DNA of 64,000 bases from Sulfitobacter sabulilitoris (GCF_005887615.1 NZ_VANS01000002.1:620001-684000); one strand, 5' to 3'. Numbered from the stretch's first letter, positions 16,582 to 26,285 are shown. The notes: generated by a model from the sequence alone, not told the origin. Numbers and translations: made by a program.

Positions 16582-16643
16582 CTCGCGGCTACGGCTTTAC
16601 GACCTGACAAGGCCATTTCGCGGCCACACACGGGAAGACACAG

Positions 16644-19043
16644 ATGAAATTCACACTCTCCTGGCTCAAAGATCATCTTGAGACCACCGCCACGCTGGAC
16701 GAGATCACCTATGCGCTCACCGATCTCGGGCTTGAGGTCGAGGGGGTCGAGGATCGTGGTGCCGCCCTGCGGGGTTTCACGCTGGGCTATGTGGAAAGCG
16801 CGGAAAAGCACCCCGACGCGGACCGTTTGCGGGTCTGCCAGGTGCAGACCGACGAGGGCGTCAAGCAGATCATCTGCGGCGCACCCAACGCGCGCGAGGG
16901 GATCACGGTCGTTGTGGCCAAGCCGGGCGTCTACGTGCCTGGCATCGACACCACGATCGGCGTGGGCAACATCCGCGGCATCGACAGCTACGGCATGATG
17001 GCCTCGGAACGCGAGCTGGAGCTGAGCGAAGAGCACGACGGCATCATCGAGCTGCCCGCGGGCAACGTCGGTGACAGTTTCGTCGACTGGCTTGCCGAAC
17101 ATGACCCCGCCAAGGTCGATCCGGTGATCGAGATCGCGATCACACCGAACCGGCCCGACGCGCTGGGCGTGCGCGGCATTGCGCGCGATCTGGCCGCGCG
17201 CGGCCTGGGCAAGCTGAAAAAGCGCGAAGTCGATGCGGTGCCGGGTGAATTTGCCTGCCCCGTCAAGGTCAGCATCGACGCCGACACGCTGGAACAGGCG
17301 CCGGTGTTCTTTGGCCGGATGATCCGGGGCGTCACGAACGGCCCCAGCCCGCAGTGGTTGCAGGATCGTCTGCGCGCCATCGGATTGCGCCCGATCTCGT
17401 TCCTTGTCGATGTGACCAATTTCTTCACCTACGATCGCAATCGTCCGCTGCATGTCTTTGATGCCGACAAGATCGCGGGCGATACCCTGCGCGTGCATCG
17501 CGCCAAAGGCGGCGAGACGTTGATGGGGCTGGACGAAAAGGAATACACCTTCGACGAAGGCATGACGCTGATTTCGGACGACAATGGCGTGGAAAGCATC
17601 GCGGGCGTGATGGGCGGGCTGCGCACCGGTTGCACCGAAGAGACCGTGAGCGTGTTTCTCGAGGCGGCCTATTTCGACCCGGTCCGCACCGCCTACACGG
17701 GCCGCGCGCTCAAGATCAACTCGGACGCGCGGTATCGCTTCGAACGCGGGATCGACCCGGAATGGACGCCCTACGGGATCGAGCATGCGACGCGGATGAT
17801 CCTGGACCATGCGGGCGGTGAAGCGTCCGAGGTGATCGTGGCGGGCAAGATCCCGGACACGCGCCGCGCCTACAAGCTGGACGCCGCGCGCGTTCAATCG
17901 CTCGTGGGCATGGACATTCCCGAAAGCGAGCAGCGCCAGACGCTGACGGCGCTGGGTTTCATCCTCGAGGGGACATTGGCGCATGTGCCAAGCTGGCGGC
18001 CCGACGTTCAGGGCGAGGCCGACCTGGTCGAGGAGGTCGCGCGCATCGCGTCGCTGACCAAACTCGAGGGGCGGCCGCTGCCGCGTCTGACGCCGGGGGT
18101 GCCGCGCCCGATCTTATCGCCGATGCAGCGCCGCGAAGGTATCGCGCGGCGTACGGCGGCGGCGCTGGGCTACAACGAATGTGTCACCTACAGCTTTATC
18201 GACGAAGCGTCGGCCAAGCTGTTCGGCGGCGGCGACGACGCGACCCGGCTTGAAAACCCGATCAGCAGCGAGATGAGCCATATGCGCCCTGCGCTGTTGC
18301 CCGGATTGTTGCAGGCGGCGGCCCGCAACCAGGCGCGCGGCTTTGCCGACATGGCGCTGTTCGAGGTCGGCCCCGCATTTCACGGGGGCGAGCCTGGCGA
18401 GCAGCATCTGCTGGTCACGGGGCTGCTGGTCGGGCGCACCGGGCCCAAGGATGTGCATGGCGCCGCGCGCGCGGTCGATGTGTTTGACGTCAAGGCCGAT
18501 GCCGAGGCGGTTCTTGCCGCGATGGGCGCACCCGCCAAGTCGCAGATTCTGCGCGGGGCGGCGGATTGGTGGCACCCCGGCCGGCACGGGATGATCTGCC
18601 TTGGTCCGAAAAAGGTGCTGGGCGTGTTCGGAGAGGTACACCCCCGCGTCCTGGAGGCGATGGATGTCAAAGGGCCGGCGATGGCCTTTACCCTCTGGCC
18701 CGCCGAGGTGCCGATCCCGCGCAAGACGGGCGCCACCCGGCCCGCGTTGCAGGTCAGCGATCTGCAGGCGGTGGAGCGCGATTTCGCCTTTGTCGTGGAT
18801 GCCGAGGTCGAGGCGCAGGCGCTGATCAACGCCGCGATGGGGGCGGACAAGGCGATCGTTCAGGAAGTCCGGGTCTTTGACGAATTCATCGGTGGGTCGT
18901 TGGGCGAGGGCAAGAAATCGCTCGCGCTGACGGTGCGGATGCAGCCCACCGACAAGACGTTCAAGGACAAGGATATCGAAGCCGTGGGCGCCAAGGTGAT
19001 CGAAAAGGTGACCAAGGCCACCGGCGGCGTGCTGCGCGGCTGA
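16644..19043 (+). CDS. pheT: Phenylalanine-tRNA ligase beta subunit
   Basis: A 799-residue PheT of full bacterial length. Domains in order are an EMAP-like tRNA-binding domain (about 39-150), the B3/B4 region with editing site (about 200-390), B5 (about 400-470), a degenerate catalytic-like core, and a C-terminal FDX-ACB anticodon-binding domain (about 705-799). It partners PheS and edits mischarged Tyr-tRNA-Phe. It begins MKFTLSWLKDHL, the family start, and is followed after 24 bases by ytoQ. Confidence 0.97.
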   Translation: MKFTLSWLKDHLETTATLDEITYALTDLGLEVEGVEDRGAALRGFTLGYVESAEKHPDADRLRVCQVQTDEGVKQIICGAPNAREGITVVVAKPGVYVPGIDTTIGVGNIRGIDSYGMMASERELELSEEHDGIIELPAGNVGDSFVDWLAEHDPAKVDPVIEIAITPNRPDALGVRGIARDLAARGLGKLKKREVDAVPGEFACPVKVSIDADTLEQAPVFFGRMIRGVTNGPSPQWLQDRLRAIGLRPISFLVDVTNFFTYDRNRPLHVFDADKIAGDTLRVHRAKGGETLMGLDEKEYTFDEGMTLISDDNGVESIAGVMGGLRTGCTEETVSVFLEAAYFDPVRTAYTGRALKINSDARYRFERGIDPEWTPYGIEHATRMILDHAGGEASEVIVAGKIPDTRRAYKLDAARVQSLVGMDIPESEQRQTLTALGFILEGTLAHVPSWRPDVQGEADLVEEVARIASLTKLEGRPLPRLTPGVPRPILSPMQRREGIARRTAAALGYNECVTYSFIDEASAKLFGGGDDATRLENPISSEMSHMRPALLPGLLQAAARNQARGFADMALFEVGPAFHGGEPGEQHLLVTGLLVGRTGPKDVHGAARAVDVFDVKADAEAVLAAMGAPAKSQILRGAADWWHPGRHGMICLGPKKVLGVFGEVHPRVLEAMDVKGPAMAFTLWPAEVPIPRKTGATRPALQVSDLQAVERDFAFVVDAEVEAQALINAAMGADKAIVQEVRVFDEFIGGSLGEGKKSLALTVRMQPTDKTFKDKDIEAVGAKVIEKVTKATGGVLRG

Positions 19044-19067
19044 AAGTCAGATCGAAGGAGTTAAGCG

Positions 19068-19517
19068 ATGACGCTGAAGGTTTATCTGTCGGGTGAAATC
19101 CACACCGACTGGCGCGAGCAGATCACGACCGGTGCACACGGGCTCGATGTGGTCTTTGGCAGCCCGGTGACCGATCACGCCGCCAGCGACGATTGCGGCG
19201 TGGCGATCTTGGGCGGCGAGGACAGGAAATACTGGCACGACCACAAGGGGGCGATGGTCAATGCGATCCGCACCCGCAAGGGGATCGCCGAGGCCGATGT
19301 CGTCGTCGTGCGGTTCGGCGACCAGTACAAGCAGTGGAACGCGGCGTTCGACGCGGGCTATGCCGCGGCACTGGGCAAGTCGCTGATCATCCTGCATGGG
19401 CCGGATCATGCCCATGCGTTGAAAGAGGTGGACGCCGCGGCCCTCGCCGTGGCCGAAGACCCGGCGCAGGTCGTACAGATCCTGCGTTATGTGCTGACGG
19501 GGGCGCTGCCCGGCTAA
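19068..19517 (+). CDS. ytoQ: YtoQ family protein
   Basis: A 149-residue soluble protein beginning MTLKVYLSGEIHTDWREQI, which is the YtoQ family signature. The family is related in fold to nucleoside 2-deoxyribosyltransferases (conserved YLSGEIH and an Asp/Glu-rich middle), but no activity is established. AAGGAG precedes the start. It follows pheT closely and is likely in the pheST transcript. Confidence 0.88.
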   Translation: MTLKVYLSGEIHTDWREQITTGAHGLDVVFGSPVTDHAASDDCGVAILGGEDRKYWHDHKGAMVNAIRTRKGIAEADVVVVRFGDQYKQWNAAFDAGYAAALGKSLIILHGPDHAHALKEVDAAALAVAEDPAQVVQILRYVLTGALPG

Positions 19518-19576
19518 TCCATTTGCCAGCCGCCCCCCGGCCCCACTACGATAGCGGGAAGCAGGGGGGCGGCTTT

Positions 19577-21187
19577 ATGGAATTCGACTACGTGATCGTC
19601 GGCGGTGGTTCTGCCGGATGCGTGCTGGCCGCGCGGCTGAGCGAGAACGCAAAGGCGAAGGTCTGCCTGATCGAGGCGGGCGGGGAGGGGCGCGACATTT
19701 TTGTCCGTGCGCCCGCGCTGGTGGCCGCGATGGTGTCGGGCCGCCCCAGGATCAACAACTGGGCGTTTCACACCGAACCGCAAAAGGGCCTGAACGGACG
19801 CCGCGGGTTCCAGCCGCGCGGCAAGGGGCTGGGCGGGTCATCCGCGATCAATGCGATGCTGTATGCCCGCGGTCACGCGCGTGACTATGACGAATGGGCC
19901 GACATGGGATGCGCGGGCTGGGATTGGGACAGCGTTCTGCCCTATTTCAAGAAGGCCGAAGGCAATGTGCGCGGCGCGGATGCCTATCATGGTGCCGACG
20001 GCCCCCTGCAGGTTGCCGAACAATCGGAGCCGCGCGCGATAACCCATGCCTTTGTCGAGGCGGCGGCCTGTCAACAGGTGCGCCAGACCGACGATTTCAA
20101 CGGCCCCCGGCAGGAAGGAGCCGGGCTTTACCAGGTGACGCAATTCCACGCTGGGCCGCACCGGGGCGAGCGGTGTTCGGCGGCGGCGGCGTATCTGTCC
20201 CCGACCGTGCGGCAACGGCCGAACCTGGCCATTCTGACAAAGACCATCGCGATGAAGGTGGTGATCGAGGGCGGTCGCGCCACCGGCGTCGTGATCGACC
20301 GCGCCGGCCGGCGAGAGGTGGTCGAGGCACGACGCGAAGTCGTTCTGTCCGGCGGCGCGTTCGGGTCGCCGCAGGTCCTGCTTTTGTCCGGCATCGGGCC
20401 GCGCGACGAGCTGGCCCGCCACGGGATCGAGGTGGAGCACGAATTGCCGGGCGTGGGCCGGAACCTTCAGGACCACCTGGATTACGTTCTGAGCTATCGG
20501 TCGAAGCGCGACGACGTGGTCGGGCTTGGCCCAAAGGGGCTGATGCAACTGGCCGCGGCCGGCCTGCGTTGGCGGCGTGACGGAACGGGGATGTTCGCCT
20601 CGCCCTTTGCCGAAGGCGGTGCGTTTCTGCGATCGACGCCGGACGTGGACCGACCCGATCTGCAACTGCATTTCGTGGTCGGTATCGTCGATCAGCACAT
20701 GCGCAAGATCCACTTTCGCTATGGGTTTTCGTGCCATGTCTGCGTGCTGCGCCCGTTCAGCAGGGGGCACGTGGGTCTGCAGTCGACCAATCCGCGCAAG
20801 CCCCCGCGGATCGATCCGAACTATCTGGACGATCCGCGCGACCTTGAACTGCTCAAGCTGGGCGCGCGCAAGATGCAAGCGATCCTGACCGCGCCGCCGC
20901 TGGATCCGTGGCGCGATGCGCAGCTTTACCCGCATGACGGATCTGATGCCGCGCTCGAGGCGGACATCCGCAACCGCGCCGATACGATCTATCACCCCGT
21001 CGGCACGGCCAAGATGGGCACGGACGACATGGCGGTGGTGGATCCGTCGTGCCGTGTCCACGGGCTCAAGGGGTTGCGGGTGGTGGACGCGTCGGTGATG
21101 CCGCGACTGATCGGCGGCAACACCAATGCGCCCACGATCATGATCGCCGAAAAAGCCGCCGCGATGATCCGCGCGGCGGCGTCGTGA
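19577..21187 (+). CDS. GMC-family FAD oxidoreductase (choline dehydrogenase-like) 1
   Basis: A 536-residue GMC flavoprotein. The FAD dinucleotide motif VIVGGGSAGCVLAARLSE is at the N-terminus, the GMC signature GSSAINAMLYARGHARDYDEW near 85-110, and the C-terminal catalytic block HPVGTAKMG followed by VVDASVMPRLIGGNTNAPTI (split motif). The His of YHPVGT and Asn of GGNTNAP are the usual catalytic pair. The alcohol substrate is not predictable; choline, alkanols and PEG-type alcohols are all known in the family. It converges with a GST gene. A second, related GMC gene is at 24702. Confidence 0.93.
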   Translation: MEFDYVIVGGGSAGCVLAARLSENAKAKVCLIEAGGEGRDIFVRAPALVAAMVSGRPRINNWAFHTEPQKGLNGRRGFQPRGKGLGGSSAINAMLYARGHARDYDEWADMGCAGWDWDSVLPYFKKAEGNVRGADAYHGADGPLQVAEQSEPRAITHAFVEAAACQQVRQTDDFNGPRQEGAGLYQVTQFHAGPHRGERCSAAAAYLSPTVRQRPNLAILTKTIAMKVVIEGGRATGVVIDRAGRREVVEARREVVLSGGAFGSPQVLLLSGIGPRDELARHGIEVEHELPGVGRNLQDHLDYVLSYRSKRDDVVGLGPKGLMQLAAAGLRWRRDGTGMFASPFAEGGAFLRSTPDVDRPDLQLHFVVGIVDQHMRKIHFRYGFSCHVCVLRPFSRGHVGLQSTNPRKPPRIDPNYLDDPRDLELLKLGARKMQAILTAPPLDPWRDAQLYPHDGSDAALEADIRNRADTIYHPVGTAKMGTDDMAVVDPSCRVHGLKGLRVVDASVMPRLIGGNTNAPTIMIAEKAAAMIRAAAS

Positions 21188-21191
21188 TCCC

Positions 21192-21899
21192 TTAGGCGGC
21201 AACCTCGCGCGGCGGAATCTGGCGCCCCTTGATCACGGCGGGCCGCGCCAGAAAACGGTCAAGATAGGCCACGGCGTTCGGATGATCCGACCAGCCGACT
21301 GCGTCCTGGGTGCCGTAGAATTCAAGCGCGGCAAGCCATGGCGCAATCGCGATGTCCGCGATCGAATAGTCGCCCGCGATCCATTCCTTGCCCGCCAGTT
21401 CCCGTTCCAACACCGCCAGCAGGCGCTTGCTTTCGTCGATGTAGCGTTGCTGCGGGCGCTTGTCGTCCCATTCGGACCCGGCGAATTTGCTGAAAAATCC
21501 CATCTGTCCGAACATCGGTCCAAGGCCGCCCATCTGAAACATCAGCCACTGCGTGACATGCGCCTTGTCGGCGGCGGTCCGGCCGATCAGCCGCCCGGAT
21601 TTCTGCGCCAGGTACAGCAGGATCGCACCGCTTTCGAACAGCGTCACGGGTGTGCCGTCGGGGCCGTTCGGATCGATGATCGCGGGGATCTTGTTGTTGG
21701 GATTGAGCGACAGGAACTCGGGGCTTTTCACGTCCTTGTCCGACAGGGTCACGGTATGCGCCTCGTAGGGGATGCCCATTTCCTCGAGCGCGATGGACAC
21801 TTTGACGCCGTTCGGGGTGGGAAAGGAATAAAGCTGCAGAATTTCGGGATTCTGCGGCGGCCATTTCTTGGTGATCGGATAAACAGACAGGTCAGCCAT
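21192..21899 (-). CDS. Glutathione S-transferase family protein (YfcG/YghU-like)
   Basis: A 235-residue GST-fold protein. The N-terminal thioredoxin-like domain has the LYSFPTPNGVKVSIALEE segment typical of the Nu-class/YghU-YfcG disulfide-bond oxidoreductases, where Thr/Asn of TPNG contact glutathione. VTLFESGAILLYLA binds the gamma-Glu part. The C-terminal helical domain ends near residue 225. It overlaps nothing and its stop lies four bases from the GMC gene stop. Detoxification or disulfide reduction are both possible. Confidence 0.9.
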   Translation of the reverse strand: MADLSVYPITKKWPPQNPEILQLYSFPTPNGVKVSIALEEMGIPYEAHTVTLSDKDVKSPEFLSLNPNNKIPAIIDPNGPDGTPVTLFESGAILLYLAQKSGRLIGRTAADKAHVTQWLMFQMGGLGPMFGQMGFFSKFAGSEWDDKRPQQRYIDESKRLLAVLERELAGKEWIAGDYSIADIAIAPWLAALEFYGTQDAVGWSDHPNAVAYLDRFLARPAVIKGRQIPPREVAA

Positions 21900-22050
21900 G
21901 GGGCACCTCTTTGAGAAAAATGTACGACATCAGCTAATCATGCCGGGCGACAAAAACACTGCGTAGAATGCGCGGGGCTGTGTTAATCAGTGCACAGTCG
22001 ACCATAATCAACACCGCCCCAAAAGAGGGCACTGCGTGCGAGGGAACTTT

Positions 22051-22485
22051 ATGATCAATGAATTCAAGGACTTCATTGCCAAGGGCAATGTGATGGATTT
22101 GGCGGTGGGCATCATCATCGGTGCCGCTTTCACCGCTATCGTGTCGTCGCTGGTGGGCGATCTGATCAACCCGATCATCGGCCTGATCCTGGGCGGTGTC
22201 GATTTCACAAGCATGTATGTCGTATTGTCGGGCAATGTGCCCGCCGGTGTTGGCCTTGACGCGGCCCGCGAAAGCGGTGCGGCAATATTTGCCTACGGTG
22301 CATTCGTCACGGCCTGCATCAATTTCCTGATCATCGCGTTCGTGGTCTTCATGCTGGTCAAGGCGGTCAACAAGCTGAAGTCGGCGGCGGAAAAGCCGGA
22401 CGACGTTGCGCCAGAGGTAAAGACGGGCCCGTCCGAACTGGATGTTCTGCTGGAGATCCGCGACCAGTTGGCCAAGGGCCGCTGA
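22051..22485 (+). CDS. mscL: Large-conductance mechanosensitive channel
   Basis: A 144-residue MscL. The N-terminus [26 protein letters not shown] holds the amphipathic helix and first gating helix (TM1 about 18-42), a periplasmic loop follows, and TM2 spans about 82-104. The C-terminal bundle helix ends [12 protein letters not shown]. It opens as a pentamer in the inner membrane on osmotic downshock. GAGGG lies before the ATG at 22051; an in-frame GTG 15 bases earlier is less likely. Confidence 0.97.
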   Translation: MINEFKDFIAKGNVMDLAVGIIIGAAFTAIVSSLVGDLINPIIGLILGGVDFTSMYVVLSGNVPAGVGLDAARESGAAIFAYGAFVTACINFLIIAFVVFMLVKAVNKLKSAAEKPDDVAPEVKTGPSELDVLLEIRDQLAKGR

Positions 22486-22504
22486 ACACGCGCCCTCGCA
22501 AAGA

Positions 22505-22536
22505 TCCGGCCCGCCGATATCAACCGGCGGGCCGGA
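22505..22536. terminator. 12-bp hairpin between mscL and ald
   Basis: TCCGGCCCGCCG (22505-22516) and CGGCGGGCCGGA (22525-22536) are fully complementary around an eight-base loop. It lies between convergent genes. No T-run follows on either strand, so it may act as a weak or bidirectional stop. Confidence 0.6.
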
Positions 22537-22548
22537 CGGGACAAGCGC

Positions 22549-23667
22549 CTAATGCTTGACGGCGATGCTGGGTGACATCACGTCGATCCCTAGCGCCTTG
22601 CCGACCGCGTAATAGGTCAGATGGCCGGCATGTACGTTCAGCCCGTCCATCAGGTGCGGATCGTCGAGGCAGGCCTGCTTCCAGCCTTTGTCGGCCAGCG
22701 CCAGCATGAACGGCATCGTGGCGTTGCCAAGCGCGATGGTCGAAGTGCGCGCGACCGCGCCGGGCATGTTGGCCACGCAGTAATGCATGATCCCATCGAC
22801 GTCATAGATCGGATCCTGATGCGTCGTGGCCTTTGACGTCTCGAAACAGCCACCCTGATCGATCGCCACGTCCACAAGGGCCGCGCCAGGCTTCAGTTCG
22901 GACAGTTGCGCGCGGGTGATCAGCTTGGGCGCTTCTGCGCCGGGGATCAGAACCGCGCCGATGATCATGTCGGCCATGCGGGCAAGTTCGATGGTATTGC
23001 CGGCGCTGGCGTAGCTGGTCTTGAAGGTGCCGCCAAAGACATCGTCAAGATAGCGCAGCCGTGGCAGCGACCGGTCGAGCACCGTGACATCCGCGCCCAT
23101 GCCCGCGGCGATGCGCGCCGCATGGGTGCCCACGACGCCGCCGCCGATCACCATCACTCGCGCAGGGCCAACACCGGGCACGCCGCCCATCAGTACGCCG
23201 CGCCCACCATTGGCCTTTTGCAGGGTCCACGCGCCGACCTGCGGCGCAAGGCGCCCGGCCACCTCGGACATCGGCGCCAGAAGCGGCAGGCCACCGTTGC
23301 GATCGGTTACCGTCTCATAGGCGATGGCGGTGCAGCCGCTGGCCAGAAGATCCTTGGTCTGCGCGGGGTCGGGCGCCAGATGCAGGTAGGTGAACAGCAA
23401 CTGGCCCTCGCGCAGCATCTTGCGCTCGCCCGCCTGCGGCTCCTTGACCTTGACGATCATGTCGGCCTTGGCAAACACATCCTCGGCCGTTGCGATGATC
23501 TCGGCTCCGGCGGCGATATAGTCGGCGTCCTCGAACCCGGCACCGATCCCGGCGCCGGACTGGATAAGGACGGTATGGCCGTGGTTGACCGCTTCCTGCG
23601 CCGCGTTGGGTGTCAGGCCCACGCGGAATTCCTGTGGTTTGATCTCTGTCGGGCAGCCGATTTTCAT
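22549..23667 (-). CDS. ald: Alanine dehydrogenase
   Basis: A 372-residue alanine dehydrogenase, reversibly converting L-alanine and NAD+ to pyruvate, ammonia and NADH. The N-terminal half has the active-site segments VKVKEP (Lys near 75) and TYLHLA (His near 96); the Rossmann motif MVIGGGVVGTHAARIAAGMGA is near 170-190. The start at 23667 gives the family N-terminus MKIGCPTEIK. It is divergent from an Lrp-type gene, the usual ald-aldR arrangement, so alanine-dependent activation by that regulator is expected. Confidence 0.97.
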   Translation of the reverse strand: MKIGCPTEIKPQEFRVGLTPNAAQEAVNHGHTVLIQSGAGIGAGFEDADYIAAGAEIIATAEDVFAKADMIVKVKEPQAGERKMLREGQLLFTYLHLAPDPAQTKDLLASGCTAIAYETVTDRNGGLPLLAPMSEVAGRLAPQVGAWTLQKANGGRGVLMGGVPGVGPARVMVIGGGVVGTHAARIAAGMGADVTVLDRSLPRLRYLDDVFGGTFKTSYASAGNTIELARMADMIIGAVLIPGAEAPKLITRAQLSELKPGAALVDVAIDQGGCFETSKATTHQDPIYDVDGIMHYCVANMPGAVARTSTIALGNATMPFMLALADKGWKQACLDDPHLMDGLNVHAGHLTYYAVGKALGIDVMSPSIAVKH

Positions 23668-23809
23668 GGATCCATCCTCCGTAAGTGCTGTTTGTCGCGG
23701 ATCATAAAGCGACGCCAATGCAATTGCGCAGCGAATGTGGGTCGCCAAAGCGCCTGTTTGTCGAATAACCTGCGGTCAAAGGGTCACAAGTTCGAAGGTT
23801 CGTGCGCCA
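23668..23809. promoter_or_regulatory. Divergent ald/aldR control region
   Basis: This 142-bp region holds the direct repeat CTGTTTGTCG at 23688-23697 and 23754-23763 (66 bases apart) and a near-palindrome ATTGCGCAGCGAAT around 23723-23736. Lrp-type regulators bind several spaced degenerate sites, so these are candidate contacts. The assignment is inferred from position. Confidence 0.4.
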
Positions 23810-24268
23810 ATGCCGTTAGACGCCACAGATCGCCGTATCCTGACCGCGCTGCAACGCAGGGGGCGGATGTCGAACGCCGAGCTGTCGGAGGCGGTTAATT
23901 TGTCGCCATCCGCGTGCCATCGCAGGGTGCAGCGATTGGAGCAGGAAGGATACATCCGCGACTATGTGGCGCTTCTGGATGCGCGCAAGCTCGGCGTGGC
24001 CACGACGGTCTTCGTCGAAATCACGCTGCAGGGGCAGGCGGATGAGGTGCTGGACGCCTTCGAGCGCGCGGTGCGGCTCATTCCCGATGTTCTGGAATGT
24101 CACCTGATGGCGGGATCGGCGGACTATCTTCTCAAGGTCGTGGCCGAAAACACCGAGGATTTCGCGCGCATCCACCGTCAGTACCTCGCGCGGTTGCCGG
24201 GGGTCGGGCAGATGCAGTCGTCATTCGCGTTGCGCACGGTCTTCAAGACCACGGCGTTGCCGGTATGA
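23810..24268 (+). CDS. Lrp/AsnC-family regulator, likely AldR
   Basis: A 152-residue Lrp/AsnC protein. The N-terminal helix-turn-helix (about residues 5-50) contains LQRRGRMSNAELSEAVNLSP and SACHRRVQRLEQEGYI. The C-terminal RAM domain (about 68-145) has the GSADYLLKVV ligand-binding segment. Its gene is divergent from ald, and AldR-type proteins activate ald in the presence of alanine, so that is the expected role. The start at 23810 fits the family N-terminus DATDRRIL; there is no strong binding site. Confidence 0.9.
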   Translation: MPLDATDRRILTALQRRGRMSNAELSEAVNLSPSACHRRVQRLEQEGYIRDYVALLDARKLGVATTVFVEITLQGQADEVLDAFERAVRLIPDVLECHLMAGSADYLLKVVAENTEDFARIHRQYLARLPGVGQMQSSFALRTVFKTTALPV

Positions 24269-24296
24269 TGGAACCGCAGCAAAGGGAGGAGCGGCA

Positions 24297-24668
24297 GTGG
24301 TATTGGCAATGATTTCACGGGCGGGGCAGGCGGCGATCTTGTCACTGGCGCTGGCGGCCTGCACGATGACCCCGCCGACGACGCAGGATGCGCCGGCGGA
24401 AAACGCGCGCGGCTTTTTGCAGGTGGTCGCGAACCAGCCCTGCGGGCCGGCAGGATTTGGCGGGCGCTATCTGCAGCTGCGCAATGCGCATCCCGACCGC
24501 AGGATTTCCGTGACCTACCGTGTCGACTGGACCTATCAGAACCAAAGGCGCAGCCGCGAACGGACCGGAACATGGTCGCCCGGGCGGTCCAACCCTCTTG
24601 GCTGTACGGTGCCGGGGCCCACGGTGCAGCGGTTCAACTATACGATTGTATCTGCACGCTTTCTGTAG
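24297..24668 (+). CDS. Small lipoprotein, hypothetical
   Basis: A 123-residue protein with a lipoprotein signal: a hydrophobic stretch and lipobox LALAAC with Cys22. The mature part has two more cysteines (QPCGPAG and LGCTVPG), which could form a disulfide, and a beta-rich look (ISVTYRVDWTYQNQ). GGGAGGAG is spaced well for the GTG at 24297; an ATG at 24309 is too far. It lies between aldR and a GMC gene on the same strand. No family is recognised. Confidence 0.7.
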   Translation: MVLAMISRAGQAAILSLALAACTMTPPTTQDAPAENARGFLQVVANQPCGPAGFGGRYLQLRNAHPDRRISVTYRVDWTYQNQRRSRERTGTWSPGRSNPLGCTVPGPTVQRFNYTIVSARFL

Positions 24669-24701
24669 AGACTGGGGCCACGTGACCGCAGGAGCATCGG
24701 C

Positions 24702-26285
24702 TTGACTTGGGATTACATCATCGTCGGCGCGGGCAGCGCGGGCTGCGTGCTGGCCAAACGGCTGAGCGAGGCAGGCAACCGCGTGCTGCTGCTGGAAGCC
24801 GGCGGAAAGGACAACTATCATTGGGTGCATATCCCGATGGGGTATCTTTATTGCATCGGAAATCCGCGCACCGACTGGATGTACCGCACCGCCGCCGAGC
24901 CGGGCCTGGGCGGGCGGTCTTTGCTGTATCCGCGCGGCAAGGTCCTGGGCGGGTGCAGTTCGATCAACGGAATGTTGTATCTGCGCGGGCAGGCGGCGGA
25001 TTACGATGGATGGCGGCAGACGGGTCTGACCGGATGGGGCTGGGACGATGTGCTGCCGTATTTCAAACGGTCCGAGGATTACGTCGAGGGCGCCAGCGAT
25101 CTGCATGGCGCGGGGGGCGAATGGCGGGTGGAAAACCAGCGCCTGCATTGGGACGTGCTGGATCACTGGCGCGATGCCGCTGTGGCCTGGGGGCTGCCGG
25201 CGGTCACGGATTTCAACACCGGTGACAACGAAGGTGTGGGGTATTTCCGCGTCAACCAGCGTGGCGGCTGGCGGATGAACACCGCAAAGGCATTCCTGCG
25301 CACCACCGGCGGGCCGGGGTTGAAGGTGCTGACCCAGGCGCACACCCGCCGCATCGTGATAGAGGGCGGCCGCGCCGTCGGCGTGGAATATGACCATGGC
25401 GGCACTGCTCATGTCGTGCGCGCCGAGGCCGAAGTGATCCTGTCCGCGGGGGCGGTGAACAGCCCGCAGATCCTGCAACTCTCCGGTCTGGGGCCGGGCG
25501 GCGTGTTGCGTGATCACGGCATCGACGTCGTTCGCGACGTGCCGCAGATCGGTGAAAACCTGCAAGACCATCTGCAACTGCGCTGCGCGTGGCGGCTGAC
25601 CGGGGCCAAAACGCTGAACACGATGGCGAATTCGCTTTGGGGCAAGGCGCGGATCGGGTTGGAATACCTGATCAACCGCTCGGGCCCGATGTCGATGTCG
25701 CCCAGCCAGCTTGGCGCTTTTTCCCGCTCGCGCGAGGGGCTTGCGACGCCCGATCTGGAATATCACGTACAGCCCCTGTCGCTCGAGGCGTTCGGCCAGC
25801 CGCTGCATGATTTTCCGGCCCTGACCGCCAGCGTGTGCAACCTGCGCCCCGAAAGCCGGGGCACAATCAGGATCGCAAGCGCCGATCCGCATGACGCGCC
25901 CGTCATCGCGCCGAACTACCTGAGCACGCCGGGCGACCGGCGCGTGGCGGTCGATGCCATCCGGCAGGCGCGCAGCATCATGGCGCAATCCCCGATGGCC
26001 CGCTATGCCCCGCAAGAGATCAGCCCCGGCATGTCATCCGACAACGAGGAGGCGCTGATGGAGGCGGCGGGGCGTATCGGCACGACGATCTTTCACCCGA
26101 CCTGCACCGTGCGGATGGGCAACGACGCGGCTGCCCCTTTGGACGGTCAGATGCGCCTGCGCGGGGTGGAAGGATTGCGAGTGGTCGACGCCAGCGCCAT
26201 GCCGAGCATCCCCAGCGGCAACACCAACGCGCCGACGATCATGATGGCGGAAAAGGCGAGCGACATGATCCTGGGGCGGGATTGA
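24702..26285 (+). CDS. GMC-family FAD oxidoreductase (choline dehydrogenase-like) 2
   Basis: A 527-residue GMC flavoprotein. FAD motif DYIIVGAGSAGCVLAKRLSE is at residues 4-23 in overlapping pieces, the GMC signature GGCSSINGMLYLRGQAADYD near 80-100, and the C-terminal block IFHPTCTVRMG with His and SGNTNAPTIMMAEK with Asn. It appears to start at a TTG (24702), with AGGAG seven bases upstream and no better in-frame start. It resembles the enzyme at 19577 but is not a recent duplicate. The substrate alcohol is unknown. Confidence 0.92.
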   Translation: MTWDYIIVGAGSAGCVLAKRLSEAGNRVLLLEAGGKDNYHWVHIPMGYLYCIGNPRTDWMYRTAAEPGLGGRSLLYPRGKVLGGCSSINGMLYLRGQAADYDGWRQTGLTGWGWDDVLPYFKRSEDYVEGASDLHGAGGEWRVENQRLHWDVLDHWRDAAVAWGLPAVTDFNTGDNEGVGYFRVNQRGGWRMNTAKAFLRTTGGPGLKVLTQAHTRRIVIEGGRAVGVEYDHGGTAHVVRAEAEVILSAGAVNSPQILQLSGLGPGGVLRDHGIDVVRDVPQIGENLQDHLQLRCAWRLTGAKTLNTMANSLWGKARIGLEYLINRSGPMSMSPSQLGAFSRSREGLATPDLEYHVQPLSLEAFGQPLHDFPALTASVCNLRPESRGTIRIASADPHDAPVIAPNYLSTPGDRRVAVDAIRQARSIMAQSPMARYAPQEISPGMSSDNEEALMEAAGRIGTTIFHPTCTVRMGNDAAAPLDGQMRLRGVEGLRVVDASAMPSIPSGNTNAPTIMMAEKASDMILGRD

